64,000 bases of DNA from Chitinophagaceae bacterium (GTDB lineage: Bacteria > Bacteroidota > Bacteroidia > Chitinophagales > Chitinophagaceae): the NCBI GenBank assembly GCA_016721085.1, contig JADKJI010000013.1, forward strand, positions 62,001-126,000, written 5' to 3'. Every line of letters begins with the position of its first letter. Position 1 is the stretch's first letter. The translations under genes and the position numbers were made by a program. Below, piece after piece: positions 18,901-27,073 of the stretch. The notes beneath the pieces are model-generated. The model searched no databases, was not told the DNA's origin, and saw nothing but the letters and a program-made list of their open reading frames with translations.

Positions 18901-20562
18901 ACAACCGTAATTGTTGCTAACACAGCTGGCGCAACTGTTTCTGGAACAAGCACCAATAGTACTTGTGGAAATGCAAATGGAACTATTACAGCAACAGGTA
19001 CGGGTGGAACGGCTCCTTATCAATACAGTATTGATGGAACTAATTTCCAGCCAGGAGCTAATTTCAATAGCCTTATAGCAGGAAACTATACCATAACCAT
19101 AAAAGACGCCAATAACTGTACAAGTACTTTTGATGTAATTGTAAATAATACTCCTGGTGCAACGGTAACCGCTACTAGTACCAGCAGCAGTTGTGGCAAT
19201 GCTAATGGAACTATCACTGCGACTGGTTTAGGAGGAAGTAGTCCTTATCAGTATTCTATAGACGGCACTACCTTCCAGGCTTCGCCAAACTTCACCGGAT
19301 TAGCCGCTGGTACCTATACCATAAGTATTAAAGATGCCAATAACTGTATAAACACAACAACAGTAATTGTTACGAATAGCAATGGTGCTACTGTAACTGC
19401 TAGTAACACGAGCAGTACCTGTGGCAATGCAAACGGAACCATTACAGCTACTGGTACTGGCGGTACCACCCCATATCAATACAGCATTGATGGAATAAAT
19501 TTCCAATCTTCGAATGTGTTCAACGGATTAGCTGCGGGCAATTATACCGTTACCATAAAGGATGCAAATAACTGTACCAATGGAATAGCAGTTACCATAA
19601 CAAATATTGCAGGGGCTTCAGTGACTGCAACTAATAACAACAGCACTTGCGGCAATAATAATGGAACAATCACTGCGACTGGAACGGGTGGTACTGCCCC
19701 TTACCAATATTCAATTGATGGAATAAACTATCAAGCTTCAAATAATTTCACAGGATTGGCTGCAGGCACCTATACTTTATCAATAAAAGATGCCAGCAAT
19801 TGTACAAGCAGTATAAGTATAACGATAACAAACAGCAATGGAGCTACGGTATCTGCCACAAGTACCAATAGCAATTGTGGAAACAATAATGGATCAATAG
19901 CAGCAACCGGCACAGGCGGTACTTCTCCATATCAATTCAGTATCGATGGCACAAACTTTCAGGCATCAGGCAATTTCAACAATTTGGCTGCTGGAACGTA
20001 TACAGTGACCATCAAAGATGCGAATGGTTGTTCTTTATCAACTTCTGTTATAATCACAGATACTCCAGGAGCTACAGTAACAGCCACTGCTTCCAATAGC
20101 ACCTGTGGTAACAACAATGGATCTATAAGCGCTACTGGAAATGGCGGAACAGCTCCTTATACCTATTCAATTGATGGAACTAATTTCCAGATTTCAAATA
20201 CATTCAATACTCTGGCCGCAGGCACATACACCATCACCATTAAAGACGCCAATGGCTGCCAGCAAACTACGAGTGCTATTGTAGCGAATACTGGAGGGGC
20301 TACTGTTTCAGCAACGGCTACAAATAGTAATTGTGGAGGAACAGATGGCAGTATTACTGCAACTGGAACAGGCGGAGCTGCACCTTATCAATATAGTATT
20401 GATGGCACTACCTATCAGGCTTCGGGTATTTTCACTTCACTAACAGCAGGTAACTACACTATAAGCATAAAAGATGCTAACAACTGTATAAACACCACTA
20501 CGGAATATATTCAATGGTTTGCCAGCTGGATCTTATACCATAACAATAAAAGATGTCAATAG
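14401..20562 (+). CDS. giant SprB-repeat surface adhesin, second main reading frame
   Basis: This frame continues the same protein. The first residues (to about 14417) are out of frame with the repeat; the authentic sequence begins at LPTTSLNG. It encodes seven and a half copies of the 66-residue repeat, one transitional unit (QPTCTTPSGTTIITSS) and then about 19 SprB repeats of 76 residues with the consensus ATVTATSTNSTCGNNNGSI, YQYSIDGTNFQ and TITIKDANNC. There is no start signal or ribosome site at 14401, so this is not an independent gene. The frame is lost near 20500-20520, where the sequence jumps from an INTTT repeat end to FNGLPAGSYT in the middle of the next repeat, dropping about 50 residues. 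Confidence 0.8.
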   Translation: MFRRCFGALPTTSLNGITGTWAPALNNTTTTTYTFTPTAGQCATTTTLTITVNPNVLPTFNPVAAICSGGALAALPTTSLNGITGTWAPALNNTATTTYTFTPTVGQCATTTTLTITVNPNVLPTFNPVAAICSGGVLAALPTTSLNGITGTWAPALNNTTTTTYTFTPTAGQCATTTTLTITVNPNILPTFNPVAAICSGGALAALPTTSLNGITGTWAPALNNTTTTTYTFTPTAGQCATTTTLTITVNPNVLPTFNPIAAICSGDALAGLPTTSLNGITGTWAPALNNTATTTYTFTPTAGQCATTTTLTITVNPNVLPTFNPIAAICSGDALAGLPTTSLNGIAGTWAPALNNTATTTYTFTPTAGQCATTTTLTITVNPNVLPTFNPVAAICSGDALAALPTTSVNGITGTWTPALNNTTTTTYTFTPTAGQCATTTTLTITVNAAITPTFNPVAAICSSTALAPLPTTSINGITGTWSPALSNTATTTYTFTPTAGQCATTTTLVITVNPRPTAPIVSIVQPTCTTPSGTTIITSSTTGLTYSLDGGPFNIYPGGGYTGLTPGAHTLVAQNASGCISVTTAFTINAVPVGPSAINSTSSNATCGNNNGSITLGVVTGGTAPFTYSFDGSAFTGTINYINLVAGNHTVVVSDANGCTYTSTVVVNNATGATVIATSTNSTCGNPNGSITATGTGGTTPYQYSIDGVNFQAAAIFTGVSSGTYTITIKDANGCINTTTATVLNTAGATVTAISANSSCGNSNGSITATGVGGTAPYQYSIDGTTFQASNVFAGLAAGTYTITIRDASNCTSTTSLTITNSTGATVSTTSSNSTCGNNNGSITATGNGGTAPYQYSIDGTNFQASNNFAGLAAGTYTVSIKDANGCINTTSVTIANTTGASITIAGTNSTCGSNNGSITATGTGGTAPYQYSIDGTTYQASNIFTALAAGSYTIYIKDANNCVQSTTILLTNIAGATVTAVAASSTCGAANGSITATGTGGTAPYQYSINGITFQAGNVFAGLNAGNYTITIKDANNCINTVAVTVNNIAGATVSATTTNGTCGNANGTITATGNGGTAPYQYSIDGINFQAAANFTGLSAGTYTITIKDANNCINTSSVIVSNSNGATVTASSTNSTCGNNNGSITANGTGGLSPYQYSIDGINFQASAVFNALSAGNYTITIKDANNCISTVSVTVSNTSGAIVAAISTNASCGVNNGSITATGTGGTTPYQYSIDGTTFQASNNFTALAAGTYTITIKDANNCTSTTIVTIVNTNGATITGTSTNTTCNGNTGTITLTGAGGLTPYQFSIDGINFQAGNNFTGLAAGNYIATIKDANNCTNTVSIIVLTTTGATVTATPTNSSCDIANGIIIATGTGGASPYQYSIDGINFQNSNSFTGLSAGSYTISIKDANGCINTTTATIINIPGATVTATSTNSHCGNGDGSITATGNGGTSPYQYSIDGTNFQNTNSFTGLNAGSYTVTIKDANGCLHTTTVIVANTAGATVSGTSTNSTCGNANGTITATGTGGTAPYQYSIDGTNFQPGANFNSLIAGNYTITIKDANNCTSTFDVIVNNTPGATVTATSTSSSCGNANGTITATGLGGSSPYQYSIDGTTFQASPNFTGLAAGTYTISIKDANNCINTTTVIVTNSNGATVTASNTSSTCGNANGTITATGTGGTTPYQYSIDGINFQSSNVFNGLAAGNYTVTIKDANNCTNGIAVTITNIAGASVTATNNNSTCGNNNGTITATGTGGTAPYQYSIDGINYQASNNFTGLAAGTYTLSIKDASNCTSSISITITNSNGATVSATSTNSNCGNNNGSIAATGTGGTSPYQFSIDGTNFQASGNFNNLAAGTYTVTIKDANGCSLSTSVIITDTPGATVTATASNSTCGNNNGSISATGNGGTAPYTYSIDGTNFQISNTFNTLAAGTYTITIKDANGCQQTTSAIVANTGGATVSATATNSNCGGTDGSITATGTGGAAPYQYSIDGTTYQASGIFTSLTAGNYTISIKDANNCINTTTEYIQWFASWILYHNNKRCQ

Positions 20563-22417
20563 CTGTACCAATACAGTTGCGATAGCTGTTGTGAATACAA
20601 ACGGTCCACAAGTAAACGCCAGTTTCATATCATCTACCTGTGGACAGCCAAATGGTTCAATCACTGCTACAGCAAGTAATGGTCTGGCACCATATCAATA
20701 CTCCATTGATGGTACAAACTTCCAAATAAGCAATCAATTCACAGGACTTTCAGCCGGTATTTATATACTTACAGTAAAGGATGCTAACAACTGTATCAAT
20801 ACCATTTCAGTAACCATCACAGATATTGCAGGAGCAACAGTTACAACAAGTTCAGTAAACAGTACCTGTGGAAATAACAATGGTTCTATTACCGCAACTG
20901 GAACTGGAGGCACGGCGCCTTATCAATATTCATTGGATGGTATAAACTTCCAGGCTTCTAACCAATTTAACAGCCTTGCTGCTGGTAGCTATACCATAAC
21001 AATCAAGGATGCTAATGGATGTATTAATACTTCCACTATCATTGTAAATAATACAGCAGGACCGCAAGCTATAGCCAGTGCAATTGCTGCTACATGCGGA
21101 CAATCAAACGGCTCAATAACAATCACAGCAACCTCAGGAACTCTACCCTATCAATACAGTATTGATGGAATCAATTTCCAGGCTTCTAATCAGTTCATTG
21201 GATTAGCAGCTGGTTCTTACACCCTTACCATAAAAGATGCGAATAACTGTACAGCTACAACAACAGCAATTGTAACAACCAGTGCAGGGCCAAGCGCCAC
21301 TGCCACAGTAACCGCTACTACTTGCGGCGCTAATAATGGAGCAATTACTGTACTAGCAAATGCTGGTACGGCTCCTTACCAATATAGTATTGACGGAATC
21401 AATTTCCAGAACACAAATACATTCACTGGATTAGCAGCCGGCACTTATACTATAACTGTGAAAGATGCCAATAGCTGTACAGAAATCATTTCTTCCGTAA
21501 TCACCAATAGCACGGGACCAACATTCAGCAGCAGTGTAGCAGATGCGGCATGCGGAAATAATAATGGATCTATCACAATTTCTGTGACTGGCGGAACAGC
21601 CCCTTACCAATATGCAATAAATGGAGGCGCCTTCCAAGCAACTAATAATTTCGCTGGATTAATAGCTGGCTCTTATACTATAGATGTAAAAGATGCAAAC
21701 AACTGTAGCAGTACCGCTATAGTTGCTGTAAACAATGCAAATGGACCAACAGCCACAGCAACAAGTACTGCTGGAAACTGCTCTCTGCCTAATGGAAGTA
21801 TAACAGTTTCAGCAACTGGTGGCACAGCACCTTATCAATATAGCATTGATGGAACCAACTACCAGGCATCGAATCAATTCAACAATATTGTAGCAGGAAA
21901 TTATACAGTATTTGCAAAAGATGCCAATGGATGTATCTCATCTGTACCTGTAACCGTTAATTCCATTGCTGGACCAACAATAAGTACAACTATTATTGCA
22001 GCAAGCTGCGGAAATAATAATGGAAGTATAACCATTACTGGAACTGGTGGTAGTTCCCCATATACATACAGCATAGATGGAAGTACATATCAAGCAGCTA
22101 ATAATTTTAACGGTCTTGCTTCAGGAAACTATACGGTTTATATTAAAGATGCCAATGGATGTATTTCCAGCAAAACGGAGACTATCAATTCATCGAATGG
22201 TCCATCTTTGTCTGCCACTACAATAGCAGCAAGCTGTGGCAATAATAATGGCAGCATTACAGCTACTGGTACAAACGGAACTGCTCCTTACCAATACAGT
22301 ATTGATGGAACGAACTATCAGGCAGCGAATACATTTAACGGTAGCAGGAACAATACAGTTGGGAGGCAGGACTGTACCAGTAGGGCCGCGCCCCGCCAGT
22401 GTGGAAACAAAAGGTAG
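20519..22417 (+). CDS. giant SprB-repeat surface adhesin, third reading frame
   Basis: Continuation of the adhesin: the first in-frame residues (PAGSYTITIKDVNSC) are the second half of a repeat whose first half is missing. About eight intact SprB repeats of the GP-turn subfamily follow (PQVNASFISSTCG, PTISTTIIAASCG, PSLSATTIAASCG and others). The frame fails in the stretch 22345-22455, where repeat residues can only be followed by hopping frames. The annotated end at 22417 is therefore artificial. It has no start signal of its own. Confidence 0.75.
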   Translation: MPAGSYTITIKDVNSCTNTVAIAVVNTNGPQVNASFISSTCGQPNGSITATASNGLAPYQYSIDGTNFQISNQFTGLSAGIYILTVKDANNCINTISVTITDIAGATVTTSSVNSTCGNNNGSITATGTGGTAPYQYSLDGINFQASNQFNSLAAGSYTITIKDANGCINTSTIIVNNTAGPQAIASAIAATCGQSNGSITITATSGTLPYQYSIDGINFQASNQFIGLAAGSYTLTIKDANNCTATTTAIVTTSAGPSATATVTATTCGANNGAITVLANAGTAPYQYSIDGINFQNTNTFTGLAAGTYTITVKDANSCTEIISSVITNSTGPTFSSSVADAACGNNNGSITISVTGGTAPYQYAINGGAFQATNNFAGLIAGSYTIDVKDANNCSSTAIVAVNNANGPTATATSTAGNCSLPNGSITVSATGGTAPYQYSIDGTNYQASNQFNNIVAGNYTVFAKDANGCISSVPVTVNSIAGPTISTTIIAASCGNNNGSITITGTGGSSPYTYSIDGSTYQAANNFNGLASGNYTVYIKDANGCISSKTETINSSNGPSLSATTIAASCGNNNGSITATGTNGTAPYQYSIDGTNYQAANTFNGSRNNTVGRQDCTSRAAPRQCGNKR

Positions 22418-22890
22418 TATTACAGCCAAGCAAAAGGAACAGCCCCCCAAACAGCATAGACGGTACAACTTATCAGACAGCAAATACATTCAACAGTCTG
22501 GTAGCAGGAACATATACAGTTTATGTGAAAGACGCCAATGGCTGTATCAATTCTACATCAGCGACTGTATCATCCAGTAACGGTCCTGCCGTTTCCGCTA
22601 CAGCTATAGCTGCCAGTTGCGGAAACAACAATGGTAGTATTTCTGCTACTGCAACAAACGGAACTGCTCCTTACCAATACAGTATTGATGGAACGAACTA
22701 TCAGGCAGCGAATACATTTAACAGCCTGATAGCAGGAACGTATACAGTTTATGTGAAAGATGCTAATGGCTGTATCAATTCTACAACAACAATAGTTGCT
22801 TCTGGTAACGGACCATCTATAACAGCTGTATCAGCTGCCGCTACTTGTGGAAATATGCCAATGGTTGCACCAATAGCACACAGACAATAG
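22399..22890 (+). CDS. giant SprB-repeat surface adhesin, short fourth frame
   Basis: This frame carries the end of the corrupted repeat (SIDGTTYQTANTFNSLVAGTY from about 22455), one complete repeat (PAVSATAIAASCGNNNGSI) and the first 15 residues of another (SITAVSAAATCGN). It stops because the sequence jumps from TGTGGAAAT to TGCCAATGGTTGC near 22855, deleting most of that repeat and shifting frame. It is not an independent gene. Confidence 0.7.
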   Translation: MWKQKVVLQPSKRNSPPNSIDGTTYQTANTFNSLVAGTYTVYVKDANGCINSTSATVSSSNGPAVSATAIAASCGNNNGSISATATNGTAPYQYSIDGTNYQAANTFNSLIAGTYTVYVKDANGCINSTTTIVASGNGPSITAVSAAATCGNMPMVAPIAHRQ

Positions 22891-24806
22891 TAGTATCATT
22901 AAGTGGGCCTTCAGTAAGTGTAGCGGCTAATCCTTCTACTTGTGGTAATCCGAATGGTATCATTACTATTACTGCTACCGGCGGAACTGCACCTTACCAG
23001 TACAGTATAGATGGAACTACATTCCAAACCAGTCCGGTTTTCAACAATCTTATTGCAAGCAATTATACCATAACCGTTAAAGATGCGAATAGCTGTACTG
23101 CCATTACTGCGGTTGTTGTATTTAATGCAGCTGGTCCTTCAGCCACTTACACTGCAACTCTCGCAACCTGCGGCAATAATAATGGAACGATAACGATCCA
23201 AACCACTGGAGGCACTGCCCCATATCAATTCAGTTTAAATGGAGCTGCTAATCAGGTATCGAATATTTTCAACGGATTAGCTGCCGGTAACTATACCATA
23301 AATGTTACAGACGCGAACAATTGTAGCACCACTATATCAGCAGTAGTTACTGGAGCATCAGGTGCCACAGTAACAGGAACATCAATTGCTGCCACCTGCG
23401 GAAATAATAATGGTAGCATACATGCCATTGGTAATGGTGGCACAGCACCATATACCTATTCAATAAATGGAAATAATTTCCAGACGGCAGACAATTTTGT
23501 TTCATTGGCGGCCGGAACATATACATTAACAATACGCGATGCCAACAACTGTATCAATACCACTACAGTAATTGTTCAGGGTACAACAGGCGCATCAGTT
23601 ACAGCCATATCAACAGCAAGTACCTGCGGAACGGCAACAGGTAGTATCACTGCAGCAGGAACAGGTGGTAGTCAGCCTTACCAGTACAGCATAAATGGCA
23701 CTACTTTCCAATCTGCACCAACATTCAATGGCTTGATTAATGGCAACTACACAGTTTATATCAAAGATGCCAATGGATGTATAAATACTGTTCAAATAAC
23801 TGTAGCATTATTCAATCCAATTATCATCGATGCAGGACCTGACCAAACGATTTGTGAAGGAACAGCTGTATTACTGAATGCAAGCTCAAATGCTGTTAGT
23901 TTCCAATGGACACCTTCAACGGGACTAAGCAATGCATCTATTTTGAAACCATTAGCAGCACCAAGGACTACTACTCAATATATTCTTACAGCCACCGATG
24001 GACAATGCTCTCGCAAAGACACTGTAGTAGTAACAGTAAGGCCTGCTCCTATACCAAATGCAGGCAGCGATATCAACCTATGCTTTGGAGTGAACGGAAA
24101 ACTGAATGGATCAGGTGGTAGCAACTATAATTGGAGTCCAGCTCAATATTTAAGCAATACCAATACATCGTCACCAACAATTATTGCTCCACCAACCGGA
24201 ACTTATAGGTACATACTGAATGTTACTGACAATTCTGGTTGTCAATCGCTGAAAGCAGATACGGTAATTGTAAAAGTGGCTGCACCAGTTAAAGTGTTCG
24301 CAGGAAACGATACCATGATCACAATCAACCAGCCACTGCAATTAAAAGCAACAGATGTAAACAATAGCGGATTCACGTCTTATTCATGGAGTCCAGCCAG
24401 AGGATTGAATAATCCTTCTACCCAGCAACCGGTTGCTGTGCTTGACAAAGAGATCACTTATACGGTAACAGCCCGTACAGCCGATGGTTGTGAAGCAACT
24501 GACGACATACATGTAAAAGTATTCCTGAAAGCCGACCTGTTTGTACCGAATGCCTTCACTCCAAATAATGATGGAAGGAATGACGTACTCCATGTGATAC
24601 CAGTTGGCATCAAGGAATTGAAATACTTCAGGATATATAACCGCTGGGGACAGTTAGTGTATTCCAGCACCAACCAAACTGAAGGATGGAACGGACAATT
24701 CAATGGACAGGTACAACCAACAGCCACATTTGTTTGGATGGCAGAAGGAATAGATTACCAGGGAAACACGTTAACCAGAAAAGGAACAGTAACGCTCATA
24801 AGATAA
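22845..24806 (+). CDS. giant SprB-repeat surface adhesin, C-terminal frame with T9SS sorting domain
   Basis: The last part of the adhesin, from YANGCTNSTQTIVV (about 22856) to the stop at 24806. It contains four SprB repeats, then three Ig/PKD-like modules (DAGPDQTICEGTAVLLNAS; NAGSDINLCFGVNGKLNGSG; VFAGNDTMITINQPLQL; about 23815-24530). The end is a gliding-motility-associated type B C-terminal domain: LFVPNAFTPNNDGRNDVL, FRIYNRWGQLVY, GWNGQFNGQ and FVWMAEGIDYQG. Type B domains direct export by T9SS and surface attachment. A terminator follows 34 bp after the stop. The domain makes the left-to-right assembly of all the adhesin frames convincing. Confidence 0.9.
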   Translation: MWKYANGCTNSTQTIVVSLSGPSVSVAANPSTCGNPNGIITITATGGTAPYQYSIDGTTFQTSPVFNNLIASNYTITVKDANSCTAITAVVVFNAAGPSATYTATLATCGNNNGTITIQTTGGTAPYQFSLNGAANQVSNIFNGLAAGNYTINVTDANNCSTTISAVVTGASGATVTGTSIAATCGNNNGSIHAIGNGGTAPYTYSINGNNFQTADNFVSLAAGTYTLTIRDANNCINTTTVIVQGTTGASVTAISTASTCGTATGSITAAGTGGSQPYQYSINGTTFQSAPTFNGLINGNYTVYIKDANGCINTVQITVALFNPIIIDAGPDQTICEGTAVLLNASSNAVSFQWTPSTGLSNASILKPLAAPRTTTQYILTATDGQCSRKDTVVVTVRPAPIPNAGSDINLCFGVNGKLNGSGGSNYNWSPAQYLSNTNTSSPTIIAPPTGTYRYILNVTDNSGCQSLKADTVIVKVAAPVKVFAGNDTMITINQPLQLKATDVNNSGFTSYSWSPARGLNNPSTQQPVAVLDKEITYTVTARTADGCEATDDIHVKVFLKADLFVPNAFTPNNDGRNDVLHVIPVGIKELKYFRIYNRWGQLVYSSTNQTEGWNGQFNGQVQPTATFVWMAEGIDYQGNTLTRKGTVTLIR

Positions 24807-24840
24807 ATATCCGGAAAAACTAAACCAGAGAGAACAAAGA

Positions 24841-24880
24841 AAAACGGCTGCTGAATATTTATTCTGGCAGCCGTTTTCAA
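24841..24880. terminator. bidirectional terminator between adhesin and tolC-like gene
   Basis: A perfect 11-bp stem, AAAACGGCTGC (24841-24851) with GCAGCCGTTTT (24867-24877), has A and T runs on the outer sides so it works for both converging genes. Confidence 0.8.
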
Positions 24881-24897
24881 TTTAGCAGGAATGAATA

Positions 24898-26316
24898 TTA
24901 CCATACTTGTTTCCCCTGATAAAAATCAAGGATTCGGGTACGCAATTGGTATTCATATCCGGTTGTAATAAGATTAGCACGGGAGCGGTCGAAATTATTT
25001 TTTACAATAAGGTATTGAACAGAATTCCATGCGCCTTCATTAAAACGAACTTCAGCAGCGCGAAATGATTCTTCAAATGCCACTACCTGTTTTGATAACA
25101 ATTGGTATCTATCATAAGCCTGCACCCAATTTAAGTGTGCTTGCTCCACCGCCTGTCTCAACTGCCATTTTACATTATCTGCCTGAAGAGAAACATTTTT
25201 TTCCTGAATCTTTGCCAGTTTTACATTTGAGTTTGTTTGGAAGGCAGCAAAAATTGGAACACGAAGATTAATACCAGCATAGGTACCAAGGTTATTATTA
25301 TACTGGCTACCGTAAGATATCTTGTCCGATTTAAAACTGGATTGCTGAGTGATCACAGGAAGCTTATTTCCTGCTACTGTTACATAATCACCACTGGGAA
25401 CTTCCTGAGTATTCAATAAGGTGTTTCGTGTGGCGGCACTTGAATAGTTTGTTCCAACCTGTCCAAATAAAGACAATTGAGGATAGTGATCAGCACCCGC
25501 CACTTTTACAGCAGATGCGGCACTTTGTTTCCTGAAATCATTAGCCTTTATTGTGGCTAATTGTGTTAAGGAAGTTTGGTATACTCCATCAGCCGTCAGT
25601 TCAGGTTTTGCTAAAGAAGTTACTGTAGCTTCACGCTCCAATTTCATAGAAGTATTGTATGGAATGTTCATCAGTTGGGAGAGATTCAATTTTGAAGTCT
25701 CCAGATTTGCTTTTGAACTCATTACATTTATTTCGTCTGATGCATACTGACCTTTCATGTCAGAAAGATCAGCAGGTGCAATTGCCCCTTCTTTGTTAAG
25801 TGTTTCCAGCCTCTCCACCTGCTTAAGTGTAACTGTTGCTTGTTGTTTGGCAAGCTCGAGCAAATCTTCATTATTTAATACCTGGAGATAAGCAAGTATC
25901 ACATTCAAAGTGAGATTATCTTTCTGCTGTTGCCAATCCATCTCTGAGGCTTTAAGTCCATACTCCCTTTGCTTAATAGCATTCTGTAACTTCAATCCTG
26001 AGAAAACAGGAACACTTAAACTAACAGATGTATTAGACGAGTTTAGCTGCTGGTTGATATAACCGTTGGTAAAAGGGTCGATGCTTCTACCATTATTGAT
26101 ACCAAAGCCATAGCTACCACTAAGATCAGGTAGTCGGTTATTCTTTGCCTGCCGGTAATTGACTTCTGCAGCATCCTTTTCCAATCCGGATTGTTTTACC
26201 TGTATATTATTGGCTATTGCGGTTTCTACACATTGTTTCAAACTATAGGTTCCTTCTTGAGCAAAAATTAAAGTTGCTATCAGGACACCCAATACTGTAA
26301 AAAATAAATTCTTCAT
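24898..26316 (-). CDS. TolC family outer membrane efflux protein
   Basis: A 472-residue protein with a signal peptide (residues 1-20, ending LIFAQ) and the two tandem OEP repeats of TolC-like channels: long amphipathic helices (SLKQCVETAIANNIQVKQ near the N-terminus; LARG-type helices around residues 150-220; VRFNEGAWNSVQYLIVKNN near 430) with strands between them (GSYGFGINNGRS; SVSLSVPVFSG). It would form the outer membrane duct of a tripartite exporter. It is the last gene of the long minus-strand export locus, 50 bp after the ATPase gene, so it is the natural partner of the HlyD-type adaptor at the other end. Length is normal. Confidence 0.92.
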   Translation of the reverse strand: MKNLFFTVLGVLIATLIFAQEGTYSLKQCVETAIANNIQVKQSGLEKDAAEVNYRQAKNNRLPDLSGSYGFGINNGRSIDPFTNGYINQQLNSSNTSVSLSVPVFSGLKLQNAIKQREYGLKASEMDWQQQKDNLTLNVILAYLQVLNNEDLLELAKQQATVTLKQVERLETLNKEGAIAPADLSDMKGQYASDEINVMSSKANLETSKLNLSQLMNIPYNTSMKLEREATVTSLAKPELTADGVYQTSLTQLATIKANDFRKQSAASAVKVAGADHYPQLSLFGQVGTNYSSAATRNTLLNTQEVPSGDYVTVAGNKLPVITQQSSFKSDKISYGSQYNNNLGTYAGINLRVPIFAAFQTNSNVKLAKIQEKNVSLQADNVKWQLRQAVEQAHLNWVQAYDRYQLLSKQVVAFEESFRAAEVRFNEGAWNSVQYLIVKNNFDRSRANLITTGYEYQLRTRILDFYQGKQVW

Positions 26317-26366
26317 ATTCTTTCGTTCATTTCCTTAATAAATAGATCTCTAATGAGATTTCGGTT

Positions 26367-27047
26367 TTATGATAATTTTTCTTCCTTCTCAATCCTGCCA
26401 TCCAATAAATGAATGATTTTTGAGGCATAAGCTGCATTTTTTTCAGAATGGGTTACCTGAATAATAGTAACACCTTCATTGTTTAACTGTTTGAACAATT
26501 CCATGATCTCTTCTCCTTGCTTTGAGTTAAGATTACCTGTTGGTTCATCAGCCAAAATCAATTTTGGTTTGGCAATCAATGCACGTGCAATACCAACCAA
26601 CTGTTGCTGTCCCCCACTCAATTGAGTTGGAAACAAATCCTTTTTACCGACAATATTGAATCTGTCGAGTATATCAGCTACCAATGCCTTTCGTTCTGAT
26701 GCTTTCACGTCCTGATATAGTAAAGGAGTTTCTATGTTTTCGTACACAGTCAGTTCATCAATAAGGTGATAGGCCTGGAATACAAAGCCGATATACTGCT
26801 TATACAGCCCGGCCCTTTGCTTTTCTTTGAGTTTATGAACAGACTCATGCAGGAAATTATATTCTCCTTCATCAAACTGGTCGAGCATGCCTATTACATT
26901 CAGCAAAGTAGATTTCCCTGAACCCGAAGGCCCCATAATAGAAATAAATTCACCTTCATTTACATTCAGGCTTACATCTTTAAGAAGAAAGTTGCGATTT
27001 CCACCAACATTCACCCATTTGTACAGATTCTTTAATTCGAGTAGCAT
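26367..27047 (-). CDS. ABC transporter ATP-binding protein (MacB/LolD type)
   Basis: A 226-residue cytoplasmic ATPase that would power FtsX-type permeases. Walker A is GPSGSGKST (39-47), Q-loop Q91, signature LSGGQ (143-147), Walker B LILADE (163-168) and switch His H200. Two usual residues differ: the Arg that follows the signature in LSGGQQQR is Leu150, and the D-loop reads GNLN with Asn174 where Asp is normal. The second ATPase of this locus keeps both residues. It lies 26 bp after the nearest permease gene. The family is certain; full catalytic competence is open because the D-loop Asp normally contributes to coupling between the paired subunits. Confidence 0.92.
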   Translation of the reverse strand: MLLELKNLYKWVNVGGNRNFLLKDVSLNVNEGEFISIMGPSGSGKSTLLNVIGMLDQFDEGEYNFLHESVHKLKEKQRAGLYKQYIGFVFQAYHLIDELTVYENIETPLLYQDVKASERKALVADILDRFNIVGKKDLFPTQLSGGQQQLVGIARALIAKPKLILADEPTGNLNSKQGEEIMELFKQLNNEGVTIIQVTHSEKNAAYASKIIHLLDGRIEKEEKLS

Positions 27048-27073
27048 ATTCTAATTTTTAATCTTTCAAAATT

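Larger units (their letters stand above)
15957..23815 (+). repeat. SprB-type repeat array 2 (about 35 units of about 228 bp)
   Basis: A run of about 35 repeats. Units from about 16420 to 20500 start with a Gly-Ala-Thr-Val turn (GATVTA); units from about 20600 to 22850 start with a GP turn (GPSATA, GPTIST). The two subfamilies form blocks, suggesting separate expansion by duplication. Three units are incomplete or corrupted, at about 20500, 22340-22455 and 22855. Confidence 0.85.

Noticed and set aside
10243..23815. Regularly spaced repeats as a possible CRISPR array
   Set aside because: The periods are 198 and about 228 bp, the repeats are translated in frame and there are no short identical repeats with unique spacers.
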